A stretch of DNA of 64,000 nucleotides from an uncultured Lachnospiraceae bacterium (GTDB taxonomy: Bacteria > Bacillota > Clostridia > Lachnospirales > Lachnospiraceae), in assembly GCA_949893755.1 (NCBI GenBank), contig CATLCV010000002.1, positions 42,665-106,664 on the forward strand. Reading direction: 5' to 3'. The notes beneath the pieces were generated by a model, which did not search any database, was not told where the DNA came from, and saw nothing but the letters and a program-made list of their open reading frames with translations. Of this stretch, positions 53,429 to 61,719 are shown one piece after another. The stretch's first letter is position 1; every line of letters starts with the position of its first letter. The position numbers were made by a program, and so were the translations under genes.

Positions 53429-54202
53429 CTAAATGTCCGTATAAAACTCTTCCAATGTATCCAGACAGACACATCCCAGCGGAGCACCGAAAACAGCGCC
53501 GCAGTCTATGGCGATATGGCGGTTCTTCCGGCAGATTCTTCCGATATGACTTTCATCGATATATCCGGTAGGTGTATGCCCGGTTACGATGTATCTGTCC
53601 TCAAAGTAGATCTTTTCGTACTCGGGCACCGCCCATAGAAAGCAGGTCTCATATTCCGGCTCCATTTTCCACAAACCGCTTTTTTGTCCCTCGCGGCAGC
53701 CGGCAGATGTCTGTTGGCAGTCACCTGGCCCGCTACCTGCGGAAATAAAATCCAACATTTTGCTTTTATCCGGGACCGTATGTGACAGGAAAAGTCTTCT
53801 CCCATTCACTTCGGCCTCCCGGAAAAAACAGAACGTCTCCATATAGTCCAGCACCGCCTTCTGTCCGGACCTGCCCAGGCCCCGGAATGCCTCACTGGTC
53901 CTATCGCCCCCCATGCCCATCCATATGCGGTACACCTCCGTTTTCGACAGCTCTGCATATCGGTCTGTATCCAGATCATACAAGCATTTCAACAGATAAT
54001 ATGCCATATGATCATGATTTCCCCAAAATGGTATGATATTTTTATGCCGCATCATATCCTGTAATATCCGGATTCCGCCCTCCCCGCGGTCAACGATATC
54101 CCCGAGGATATAAAGGGTATCACCGGAATGGAAGCGGATGAGCTGCAGCATACGTTTGTATTTGTCAAAACAGCCGTGCAGGTCTGAGATTGCGTAGTGC
54201 AT
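53429..54202 (-). CDS. Calcineurin-like metallophosphoesterase (PPP/ApaH type)
   Basis: The start is ATG 54202 with AGAGGGAG upstream. Metal-binding motifs are complete: ISDLHGCFDKY, LGDIVDRGEGG, WGNHDHMA, LSHT and VTGHTPTGYIDES, ending with IAIDCGAVFG. It could hydrolyse phosphoprotein, dinucleoside tetraphosphate or RNA-end phosphates. Its fold is the same as the central domain of Pnkp in this island, so an RNA-end activity is plausible but not shown. Confidence 0.88.
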   Translation of the reverse strand: MHYAISDLHGCFDKYKRMLQLIRFHSGDTLYILGDIVDRGEGGIRILQDMMRHKNIIPFWGNHDHMAYYLLKCLYDLDTDRYAELSKTEVYRIWMGMGGDRTSEAFRGLGRSGQKAVLDYMETFCFFREAEVNGRRLFLSHTVPDKSKMLDFISAGSGPGDCQQTSAGCREGQKSGLWKMEPEYETCFLWAVPEYEKIYFEDRYIVTGHTPTGYIDESHIGRICRKNRHIAIDCGAVFGAPLGCVCLDTLEEFYTDI

Positions 54203-54231
54203 CGTTACTCCCTCTTGCAATGATCATTTTA

Positions 54232-55296
54232 TTACTTCACAAGTGATACACACCCATTTTCCATGTTATATTTCCGCATTATGTATGAAATTTTTATATC
54301 ATTCGTTGATTTATTTTCATTTAATATTTCCAAAACTTTTTCATCAATTAACGGGTGTATTTCATCTACAAGCATACATGCACAAATTTCTTTAAACTTA
54401 TTTTTCAGCAGATTATGATATCCTCTTTTCTTAGTATTTTTTTCATTCAGAGTAAAATTCTTTTCAATAAGCAAATCGTACAGATAATTTGCATAAAAAA
54501 AGAGTTCCGTTATGATACCAACCATTTTATTTCTATATTTTAACTCAAATGCATAGAGCTTATCCCCATCCCACGTCCATAAATCTACCGCTGCACTTCC
54601 TCTTGCAAATACTTCATTTTCTCTTTTTACCGTATCTGAAAACAGTCCTACCGGAAGCTGACGGAAAATTTCATTTCCTTCTGAATTTGCATTTTCAATT
54701 ACATCGTGAAGGATACTTTCTTTTCCTGCCAACATTCTTTCCACCCAATTTTCGGAAATTTTATCATTATTTGACTCTTTGTTATCCTGCAGTGGCACAT
54801 TATTGACAAAGCTTTCTCCATTCTCTTTCAGCCAATCGTCAAACCCATCATCTGCGGATATAATTGTTTTTAAATCCTCAGCCAATGAAAACCACCCGTA
54901 CTGTTCCTGAAACCGAAGCACCCTATATAAAAATCTATTAAAATGTCCGTTACCCTCGAATTTACCTTTTAGTTCTTCAAAATTTAATGAAACAGCAATA
55001 CCCAATTTAATATCTTTTTTGAAATAACGTCTTAACACCACTGCCCATCCTTCAAAAGCAGCTGGATTCTCTTGCATATTTTCATTTTTCTCTCCTTTTC
55101 CGATTGCTTCTTCCTTTAGAATCATTTCAATTTTCTCCTCTTTTTCAACAAATATGATATCTGAAGGTAATTTAATATGTTCTGAAGGTAATGAATGCTC
55201 GTTTTCGTATTTCTTCCTTAATTCTTCTCCTATCATATCATTCATCCCAATTTTTACTCTGTCCTCTGCTTTTCCGTAGTACTCTTTCATTTTCAT
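54232..55296 (-). CDS. Probable PD-(D/E)XK nuclease-superfamily protein, AT-rich
   Basis: The 354 residues have a C-terminal motif AAVDLWTWDGDKLYAFELKYRNKMVG: Asp, then E-L-K after a beta hairpin, as in PD-(D/E)XK nucleases. The N-terminal two thirds are charged and without known domains. Base composition is much more AT-rich than both neighbours, so it was probably inserted into the island. It may be a restriction- or abortive-infection-type effector. The assignment rests on the short motif only. Confidence 0.65.
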   Translation of the reverse strand: MKMKEYYGKAEDRVKIGMNDMIGEELRKKYENEHSLPSEHIKLPSDIIFVEKEEKIEMILKEEAIGKGEKNENMQENPAAFEGWAVVLRRYFKKDIKLGIAVSLNFEELKGKFEGNGHFNRFLYRVLRFQEQYGWFSLAEDLKTIISADDGFDDWLKENGESFVNNVPLQDNKESNNDKISENWVERMLAGKESILHDVIENANSEGNEIFRQLPVGLFSDTVKRENEVFARGSAAVDLWTWDGDKLYAFELKYRNKMVGIITELFFYANYLYDLLIEKNFTLNEKNTKKRGYHNLLKNKFKEICACMLVDEIHPLIDEKVLEILNENKSTNDIKISYIMRKYNMENGCVSLVK

Positions 55297-55461
55297 CCTC
55301 CTTAAATTTTAGATTTTTATATCCACTAAAATACTACCATACAATACAAATTTTATGAAGATATACTCACGGCCGATTTATCTGGCGCTCAGTATCATAT
55401 CCTCTTAAATCTATCCCTGCCCCCACTGTTTTTCTATCAGTATTTCAATTTTTTTGTCAAT

Positions 55462-56565
55462 TCAAGCCCGCCATTTTCCTTCACAGACCTTATAAAACTG
55501 CCGGAACATCCGGTACAGTTCTTCTTTTTTCGCAATACATTGAAGCCACTCCCTGGGGATTCCCGCCTCTCTTTCCACCAGACTATCTTCCTCCCAGGTT
55601 CCTTCCCCAATCTCCGCCGTACCGCTCTTTGCCGCCCGCTCACCGGATGCACAGTAATAGATTCCCGCAAGCCCGCCTGCAATTGCCGCTATAGTATCAG
55701 TGTCTCCGCCCAGATTCACGGCCTTCAGCACGATCTCCCTGTATGATTTCCCGCTAAAAAAAGCCCACAGAGCCGCCTCCAGTGTATCTACGACATACCC
55801 TGTGCTTCGGATTTCATTTTCTGTCAGTCCCAAAATCCGTTTACTGAGAATCCTGTCAAAATGCTCCCGCTCCGCCGCGCAGGTTTCCGAGCAGTATTTT
55901 TCTATAAAACCGATCGTCCCTTTCAGCGCTTCTTCTTTCGAGTCTCCCTCCGCCAGCCGGATCGCAAATTTCACATAAAAGATACATGCAAATATGGAAC
56001 GTCTGTGTCTATGGGTCAGCGAAGAAACCTCCTCCACCAGAGAAATCAATTGCGGTCCTTCCATCCGCAGCCCGTAAAATGCAAGCGGAAGCACCCGCAT
56101 CAGCGAACCGTTCCCATTTTCCAGATTGGAATTCCCACCGCATCTGACGGGCGATTCGCCTCCGCACATTTTTTCAATGGCCTCCCGCGTGGAAATACCA
56201 ATATCAAATACTTCTCCATATGGGGTAAATGCCCCGTTTTTGTAAAAATCCACAAAATTGTCTGCTGTCTTTTGTATGGAATATCCCTGATTGATTGCAT
56301 CGATCAGGCAGAGCATCAGGGATGTATCATCAGACCAGGTTCCGGCCGGCTGGTGGTATGTTCCGTATGCACGCATCTCCCGAACCGGATCCTCCTTCCT
56401 TTTGCGTCTGTCTGAAAATTCCACCGGAACTCCCAGCGCATCTCCCACACAGAATCCGAATAACCCCTGATATAACCGAAGCTCCCTGATACTCCCCGCA
56501 TGGATAAAATGCCCCTCCGGCTCCGAGCCGCCAAAACCTGCACTACCTGCGCATTCCTTATACAT
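55462..56565 (-). CDS. ADP-ribosylglycohydrolase (DraG/ARH family)
   Basis: The start is ATG 56565 after GGAGGAGATCAG. The fold signatures are LYQGLFGFCVGDALGVPVEF, the metal-binding TWSDDTSLMLCLID and the second metal site NLGGDTDTIAAIAGGLAGIYY. The family removes ADP-ribose from protein residues or nucleic acids. In an island with RNA-repair enzymes it may reverse ADP-ribosylation caused by a toxin. No ADP-ribosyltransferase gene is visible in this window. Confidence 0.92.
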   Translation of the reverse strand: MYKECAGSAGFGGSEPEGHFIHAGSIRELRLYQGLFGFCVGDALGVPVEFSDRRKRKEDPVREMRAYGTYHQPAGTWSDDTSLMLCLIDAINQGYSIQKTADNFVDFYKNGAFTPYGEVFDIGISTREAIEKMCGGESPVRCGGNSNLENGNGSLMRVLPLAFYGLRMEGPQLISLVEEVSSLTHRHRRSIFACIFYVKFAIRLAEGDSKEEALKGTIGFIEKYCSETCAAEREHFDRILSKRILGLTENEIRSTGYVVDTLEAALWAFFSGKSYREIVLKAVNLGGDTDTIAAIAGGLAGIYYCASGERAAKSGTAEIGEGTWEEDSLVEREAGIPREWLQCIAKKEELYRMFRQFYKVCEGKWRA

Positions 56566-56617
56566 CTGATCTCCTCCTCCGATACTCATGGCATATCATC
56601 GGCCGCAAGCATGACCA

Positions 56618-57751
56618 TTACGGGATGCCCCTGGGTATGTCATCCCGAAGTCCGGCAAGGCACAGACCTTCCTGTGTGATATTCAAAAAATTTCTAAAGT
56701 TATCAGCATTTTCTTCATTCAGGATAATGTGATACGCATTCAGCACATGGTCCAGATCCAACTTCCCTTTCAGGAAATTGCCCACAGCCTTTAGAATCCT
56801 CTTCCTGCCCTTAAAACTGCCTCTGTAATATTCAAGACTCACATAATCGTGCATACATTCCCAGTAAATCTGCCCTTTGCAGCCGTATTGGTCATCCTGA
56901 AAATACCCGTATGCAGTCATATCCGAGGAGTCTGCGCTTTTCAGGTATTTCCTGGTCTCCTCCGCAGTCTTTCCCTCATACCATGTCCTGAGAAAGACGA
57001 ATGGACCGTCAGCGGCATGGGGGGAAAGTGGCGCGCAGACGATATCGCCTTTCTGAAACGGCACAGGACACACAAAGCAGACCTCTTCCAGTCTCAGCAT
57101 GATATCCAATTCTTCAGCCGACATGCCGGAATCATATTCAATCTCTGTCACTGCCTTATCAGGATTAAAAATGACGCTTATACACCTCTGCGCTTGATTG
57201 ATATCATGCTTGCATACCCTGACTCTTTCATTCCGGTCTTCCCTGTCTCTGTCCGCACTGACCGCGTACAGCGCTTCCTCTGCCGTCTTATAGTATCCCT
57301 CCTGTTCAATCCATTTACGCCCGTTACCGTATTCTTCCGCTGAGTCATGGACGCTTTCATAGACGCTACATTTATAAACACAGCTTTCACTCACATTAAA
57401 AAATTCATCCAGGCATTGATTCTGCAGATGCATATATTTTTCTAAAAAGCAATGAAGAGTCTCCGGTTTTCTTCCTTCCCTGACGGCTGCCCGGCCTTCT
57501 GATCCGAAAAGCATCTCTTCATCCCGCATATGCTCCGTAACCCACTGAAAAGCCCTGTGCTTTTCCCCGAGCGTATGCCGATAGCTGTGATCGATCAGAT
57601 ATGCACTCTGTATAGGGGTAAACCGATGTCCGATTTCCCGGCAATGTCTGGCCACATCCTCTGAATTTATAAATGCATAGGTAAACGACATATCACAATC
57701 CGCTCCCTTGCAGGGCCGGCGGACCTTGTCCGCCGGAGTATGTCCGCCCAT
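56618..57751 (-). CDS. Unrecognised protein of the RNA-repair island (large)
   Basis: I take ATG 57751, with AGGGAGG 10 nt upstream; ATG 57691 (MSFTYAFINSEDVARHCREIGHRF) is an alternative. The product of about 377 residues is rich in Cys and Tyr, has no membrane segment and no domain that I recognise. Stretches such as FQKGDIVCAPLSPHAADGPFVFLRTW look like a small barrel. It starts 2 nt after the stop of the coiled-coil gene, hence the same operon. Confidence 0.65.
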   Translation of the reverse strand: MGGHTPADKVRRPCKGADCDMSFTYAFINSEDVARHCREIGHRFTPIQSAYLIDHSYRHTLGEKHRAFQWVTEHMRDEEMLFGSEGRAAVREGRKPETLHCFLEKYMHLQNQCLDEFFNVSESCVYKCSVYESVHDSAEEYGNGRKWIEQEGYYKTAEEALYAVSADRDREDRNERVRVCKHDINQAQRCISVIFNPDKAVTEIEYDSGMSAEELDIMLRLEEVCFVCPVPFQKGDIVCAPLSPHAADGPFVFLRTWYEGKTAEETRKYLKSADSSDMTAYGYFQDDQYGCKGQIYWECMHDYVSLEYYRGSFKGRKRILKAVGNFLKGKLDLDHVLNAYHIILNEENADNFRNFLNITQEGLCLAGLRDDIPRGIP

Positions 57752-57753
57752 CT

Positions 57754-58407
57754 TCAAAGCACCTCCCTGAATATTCCCGGATTTTTCATCAACGTCCGGT
57801 TCTTATTATAATCTCGTCTCACCTGTGCCCTTATTTTGGAAATCTGCTGTCTGTATCTTTTTACCGTTTCAGGGCTCTCCGCACAGACATAGAATAAATG
57901 GCTTCCCTCCGCCATCTTCTCCGGCAGATGCCTGACTGCCTCAGAGCTTCCTTCCATGTCTTCCACCAGTCTGCACATATAGTAATGCTTTTCTTCGGCT
58001 ACCCTGTAGCGTGTGCCCAGACAATAAATCCCCGCCATGTGAAAAAATAGTTCTTCATCCTCCGTGAGCAGCCTTTCCTTATACCTGTCAAATGTTTCTT
58101 CCATATATACCGGCTTTCGCTCATCTTCCCCGTTCAGCCATCTCTCGAGATCTCTCCACTTCTCCTCTGCCGCCTGCCTGCGCTCGGAAAGCCGCTGCCT
58201 CATTTCCGGCTGGTCTTTGTACTTTTCCAGCTTCCGTCCAAGAATGGTGATCTGATTCTCCAGCCGTCTTTCACTCTCCTCCATTTTTTCTACGATCCGG
58301 TTTCCATGTTTCTGCTGGAAATACGCAAGCGCCTCGTCCCTGCTGTAAAATATTTCTGTTATGACCTCTTTTTTTACTGCGACACATAAATAGTTCATGA
58401 TCGGCAT
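57754..58407 (-). CDS. Unrecognised coiled-coil protein of the RNA-repair island
   Basis: The 217 residues contain a charged coiled coil (about 38-90; RIVEKMEESERRLENQITILGRKLEKYKDQPEMRQRLSERR read in parts) and a basic C-terminus (KIRAQVRRDYNKNRTLMKN). No family is recognised. It is the first structural gene after the regulator and has a promoter at 58457-58484. Confidence 0.65.
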   Translation of the reverse strand: MPIMNYLCVAVKKEVITEIFYSRDEALAYFQQKHGNRIVEKMEESERRLENQITILGRKLEKYKDQPEMRQRLSERRQAAEEKWRDLERWLNGEDERKPVYMEETFDRYKERLLTEDEELFFHMAGIYCLGTRYRVAEEKHYYMCRLVEDMEGSSEAVRHLPEKMAEGSHLFYVCAESPETVKRYRQQISKIRAQVRRDYNKNRTLMKNPGIFREVL

Positions 58408-58456
58408 TCCTCCATTTGTATAGTGGATACTTCCTGCATCTTTCGTATAGCACTAT

Positions 58457-58484
58457 AGCATACCGGATTGCCACAAAGCGACAA
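58457..58484 (-). promoter_or_regulatory. Possible promoter of the RNA-repair island genes
   Basis: TTGTCG (58479-58484) and TATGCT (58457-58462) on the minus strand are spaced by 16 nt. A direct repeat TGCTATA/TGCTATA overlaps the -10 region. Confidence 0.45.
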
Positions 58485-58543
58485 TAGTGTGTCACCCATA
58501 TTTTCCCCTGCGGTGCTGCCTGGATATCGACTCCAACATCCGC

Positions 58544-59116
58544 TCATTCATTGGATCTTCGGATCAGCTTTCCCCCCTTCTTTTTCACGTCAAAATCCTC
58601 CCGGAGCCCATAATCCTCTTCCATTACAAAACAATGGTCGTTGTTGTCATATCCAACCTCATGCCCGATCCGCCTCAGTGTCTTAAAATCCCGCTGGCGG
58701 GTACGCTCTGAGGATTCGGGAAATAATTCATAATAGGAATCCTTCGCGGTAAAATACTCTTTTGCCTCGCCGTCCTCATTCTCAAGCTCCTTCTCCCAGT
58801 CTGCAATGTCCTCATTCTCCAGTTCGGTCATCAATGTTCCAAGGCGGTACAGTCGTTTTAAAGACTGCCTCCGTTTTCCGGCCGCGTGTTCATTAAACTG
58901 AGGCGTGTCTTTTTTCACATATCCCTGTTCTTTTTTAGAATATACCACATCCACCAGCCCGGCCTCCCGCAGGTCTACAATATCCCGCTGGATCATCCGC
59001 TTGTTGATGGGAAGCCTGGAAGTGATCTCAGCAAATTCCGTTACTTCGCAGTGCAGGAAAATCTCATATAATAAAAGCTGCCGTTCGATTTTTGACAGCT
59101 CAATAAATTTCCCCAT
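58544..59116 (-). CDS. HTH transcriptional regulator at the head of the RNA-repair island
   Basis: The start is ATG 59116, preceded by GGGAGGAGGAATCGA. The N-terminal winged helix (IERQLLLYEIFLHCEVTEFAEITSRLPINKRMIQRDIVDLREAGLV) resembles the DeoR/YafY-type domain of WYL regulators. The rest (about 190 residues in total) is charged and repeats an HTH-like stretch (ERTRQRDFKTLRRIGHEVGYD), but no WYL domain is present. Its promoter contains a perfect palindrome, so autoregulation is likely. It may control the downstream island. Confidence 0.8.
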   Translation of the reverse strand: MGKFIELSKIERQLLLYEIFLHCEVTEFAEITSRLPINKRMIQRDIVDLREAGLVDVVYSKKEQGYVKKDTPQFNEHAAGKRRQSLKRLYRLGTLMTELENEDIADWEKELENEDGEAKEYFTAKDSYYELFPESSERTRQRDFKTLRRIGHEVGYDNNDHCFVMEEDYGLREDFDVKKKGGKLIRRSNE

Positions 59117-59147
59117 TCGATTCCTCCTCCCTTTTTCAACTTCTTCC

Positions 59148-59176
59148 ATTTTAGAGTTTATAACTCTATTTGTCAA
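59148..59176 (-). promoter_or_regulatory. Promoter with palindromic operator of the HTH regulator
   Basis: TTGACA (59171-59176) and TAAAAT (59148-59153) are spaced by 17 nt on the minus strand. The spacer is filled by the perfect inverted repeat TAGAGTT-N3-AACTCTA (59152-59168), ideally placed to block polymerase. Confidence 0.75.
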
Positions 59177-59227
59177 CTGTCGCATGCCTTTACTTTATAC
59201 TGGATATATTATACTGTTACCGTTCAC

Positions 59228-59291
59228 TCGTCAGCTGCTGTCATGATAAGTTTGTGCTTGCACAAAGACTTATCATGACAGCGGCTGACGA
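59228..59291. repeat. Long near-perfect hairpin between two divergent regulators
   Basis: 24-bp arms (TCGTCAGCTGCTGTC... and its complement ending GGCTGACGA) with one mismatch enclose a second stem TTGTGC/GCACAA. There is no T-run. It may be a processed RNA hairpin, a recombination site or a leftover mobile-element end. Confidence 0.7.
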
Positions 59292-59417
59292 AGGGAGCGC
59301 CGGTTTATGAGCAAAAATAGCCGCAAAGCAGCGGAAAAGCATCGAAGATGCGTTTTGCGAATGGCGCGGAGTGAACTCTGTGGCAGTTCCTTACAGCCGA
59401 ACCGAGGTGTGACTGAC

Positions 59418-59642
59418 ATGAAGTATAATGAACGGATACGCGAGCTCAGGGAGGATAAGTCCCTGACTCAGCAAAGGATTGCAGACCTGCTCCATATCGG
59501 GCAGAGAACCTACGCAGATTATGAAAGCGGCAAGACAAGGATTCCCGTTGACAGCCTTCTGATCCTTGCCAGGTTCTACAATGTCTCTATGGACTACATT
59601 ACCGGCGCCGGCAACCGGAAAAAACCGTATCCGGCAGATTGA
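59418..59642 (+). CDS. XRE-family HTH regulator
   Basis: The start is ATG 59418 (MKYNERIRELREDKSL), with GAGGTG upstream; earlier in-frame codons are out of the family. The 74 residues are one XRE helix-turn-helix (LTQQRIADLLHIGQRTYADYESGKTRIPVDSLLILARFYNVSMDYI). It is divergent from the HTH regulator of the RNA-repair island, so it could be part of its control. Confidence 0.85.
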   Translation: MKYNERIRELREDKSLTQQRIADLLHIGQRTYADYESGKTRIPVDSLLILARFYNVSMDYITGAGNRKKPYPAD

Positions 59643-59721
59643 CCTCACATTCCCTCACACGCAGCCGCCGCCCGCTTAGAGCGGTATTCAGCTTATGGTA
59701 AGATTATTTTTGCACAGTTCC

Positions 59722-59958
59722 TTATCCTGATGAGGCAGGATTTTCCGCTTTTTCCGCCACATAAGCATCTAACCGGCTGATGACCCCTCTCAGTTCTTTC
59801 TGCAGGGCTTCCAGGTAGTATCCGGCGCTGTTCGCGATCCATTTTTCCTCCTGCTCATTCCCATAGGAAGCTTCCAGCCTCTTTAATATGTACAGCAAAG
59901 ATTTTTGATTGTACTCTACTTCCAATAAATCTCTCATGATCGAATACAGCTCCTGCAT
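59722..59958 (-). CDS. Small helical protein of unknown function
   Basis: The 78 residues are largely helical (MQELYSIMRDLLEVEYNQKSLLYILKRLEASYGNEQEEKW in parts; ALQKELRGVISRLDAYVAEK). GGAAGG lies before ATG 59958. I recognise no family. It is convergent with the XRE gene. Confidence 0.6.
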   Translation of the reverse strand: MQELYSIMRDLLEVEYNQKSLLYILKRLEASYGNEQEEKWIANSAGYYLEALQKELRGVISRLDAYVAEKAENPASSG

Positions 59959-60132
59959 CTTTTTTCCTTCCTATGCGCACCAGCGTAATTCATTCTTTCA
60001 CCAATATATCATACTGCTCCGCAGATAAACGACAATAGCATGGCGATGCAGATATATACTTTTCGGAATACTTTTTTCAAATATTATAAATTACCCGCCA
60101 CACTGTTGTCATCCACGGTACCTTGCCTGTGT

Positions 60133-60190
60133 TATAATGAATTGCGCTGATGCGCAAGCAGGTCATCAATTTCCTGCGGAAATTGGTGAC
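60133..60190 (+). promoter_or_regulatory. Promoter -10 and two leader hairpins of the FliG-like gene
   Basis: TATAAT lies at 60133-60138 with no clear -35. The leader of about 110 nt then has TTGCGC/GCGCAA (60142-60157) and a 13-bp near-perfect inverted repeat GTCATCAATTTCC/GGAAATTGGTGAC (60162-60190). They could be an operator or a structured 5' leader. Confidence 0.55.
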
Positions 60191-60256
60191 AAATTAGAAT
60201 GAATTATAATTTCTGAAATATACTCCAATCGGACTCAATACAAGGAGAAAATGATC

Positions 60257-61063
60257 ATGAAAAAAATCTTAGATGATGTAAGACGGGACGCGATCAAGAA
60301 ATTAAAGGCGGCGAATACGGAGGATCTCCATTTATTGACTGACACAGCCGTCTACATCTACTCACTTGTAAAAACAAGGGATTTATATGGACTTTCCGCC
60401 ATGGAACAGGCTGTGAAGGATTCCCCGTCAGAATTTTTCAGATCCGTCTGCATATTTACTTCGGATCCATATGATTTAGACGATGCCATCGAACTTGTCA
60501 CGAATGAATATTGGAGCCGTGATCTCCAGGGTGTCCAGGCTATGACCGCATATATCTATATTCGGGCAGCTCTTTACATTTCTGACCCGGAGCACTTTTT
60601 TTCGGATGGATTTAGATATCTCCTCCAATCCCTGCTTCCTCCGGGCAGCCTTCGCCGGGAATTTGAGGAACTGACAGAAAGGACCTACCGGGAAATGGAA
60701 TCCCGCCATGAGAAAGAAGTATCAGAAAGCTTTTCCCATATCATCTGGCCGGTATTCCAGGATGAGGAAATATTGGAGAGCATCCACGCTCTGGAATGGG
60801 TGCTTGGCAGACTGCCGGACCGGGATGTACAGAGACTCCTCCGGGATATGGATATGAACACCGTTTCTGCCTGTATCTGTGCTCTCGGCGAAGATGTACG
60901 GGACAGGGTGATACGAAACCTGAGCAGACGCAGCGGTACGGCAGCCAAAGAAACTGCCGTACAATTGCATCCCATAAGCAAAAAGACCGCATCCCAGAGC
61001 ATTTCCAACATGTTACTCGTTCTCGGACGGCTGGAGACCTCCGGGGAAATCAGAATGCTTTGA
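60257..61063 (+). CDS. Protein with a FliG C-terminal-like domain and a novel N-terminal domain
   Basis: Of two near ATG codons (60251, 60257) the second has the better distance to AAGGAG. Residues 1-150 are a helical domain that I do not recognise; it is paralogous to the whole of the next protein (shared pattern RD.QG.QAM.AYIYI..ALYI). Residues from about 175 to the end resemble the flagellar motor protein FliG: LGRLPDRDVQRLLRDMD, EDVRDRVIRNLSRR and a terminal LGRLETSGEI. No flagellar genes are nearby. A motor-unrelated use of the domain, for example in oligomerisation, is inferred. Confidence 0.78.
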   Translation: MKKILDDVRRDAIKKLKAANTEDLHLLTDTAVYIYSLVKTRDLYGLSAMEQAVKDSPSEFFRSVCIFTSDPYDLDDAIELVTNEYWSRDLQGVQAMTAYIYIRAALYISDPEHFFSDGFRYLLQSLLPPGSLRREFEELTERTYREMESRHEKEVSESFSHIIWPVFQDEEILESIHALEWVLGRLPDRDVQRLLRDMDMNTVSACICALGEDVRDRVIRNLSRRSGTAAKETAVQLHPISKKTASQSISNMLLVLGRLETSGEIRML

Positions 61064-61084
61064 CAACTCAAGGAGGAAGGTAAA

Positions 61085-61639
61085 ATGACTTTAGAAGAAA
61101 AGGTTTTAGAAGGACTGGGTAAAGGCTGGGAATTAGTATACTTAAAAAAAGAAATCACAAAGGGGATTGCAGAAGAGAGAGTACGAGACGGTATATTAAA
61201 TGATGTAAAGCTGGATGCCTTTAAAAAACTAAAGTCTGCCGATGATGCGGATGCCCGCTTTCTCATCGATGCGGCATTGTATATCTTAGCGCTTGCACAG
61301 ACGGCGAGGAGACATGGGCCTCTGTGTCTGGATATTCTGATAGAGGATTTGCCTGAACCTCTGCGGATTCCCATCCAGATGGTGGCAGACTGCTATCCAT
61401 ATGAGGAAATCTTTGAAATTGCGACAAACGACTATTGGAACAGAGATCCGCAGGGAATACAGGCGATGGTCTCCTATATTTATATTTGCGGAGCACTTTA
61501 TATCAGAAAGGGATATTCGCCAGATGCTTTAAAGGATGCGCTGGAAACCCTGTTTCCTTTAAACTGGCGGCAGGAATACCGGGAAAGATGTGAAAAAATG
61601 GAGATTACGAAAATCCTTCCGAAATATGAATCAATCTGA
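61085..61639 (+). CDS. Paralogue of the FliG-like protein's N-terminal domain
   Basis: The 184 residues share DAFKKLKSADD.D..FLID.ALYI, YPYEEIFEIATNDYWNRDPQGIQAMVSYIYICGALYI with residues 10-120 of the protein before, but lack the FliG-like part. Start ATG 61085 has AAGGAGG. It follows by 21 nt and is certainly cotranscribed. The pair probably arose by duplication and may form a hetero-oligomer. Function unknown. Confidence 0.75.
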   Translation: MTLEEKVLEGLGKGWELVYLKKEITKGIAEERVRDGILNDVKLDAFKKLKSADDADARFLIDAALYILALAQTARRHGPLCLDILIEDLPEPLRIPIQMVADCYPYEEIFEIATNDYWNRDPQGIQAMVSYIYICGALYIRKGYSPDALKDALETLFPLNWRQEYRERCEKMEITKILPKYESI

Positions 61640-61719
61640 CCAAATACACGGAAGGAAAAAATATACTGCACGCCAGATAAATAGGCCGTGAGTATAATAT
61701 ATAGTAGGAGGAACGCAAA

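Noticed and set aside
60257..61063. Flagellar motor switch protein FliG
   Set aside because: Only the C-terminal domain is similar. The N-terminal and middle FliG domains and all other flagellar genes are missing.
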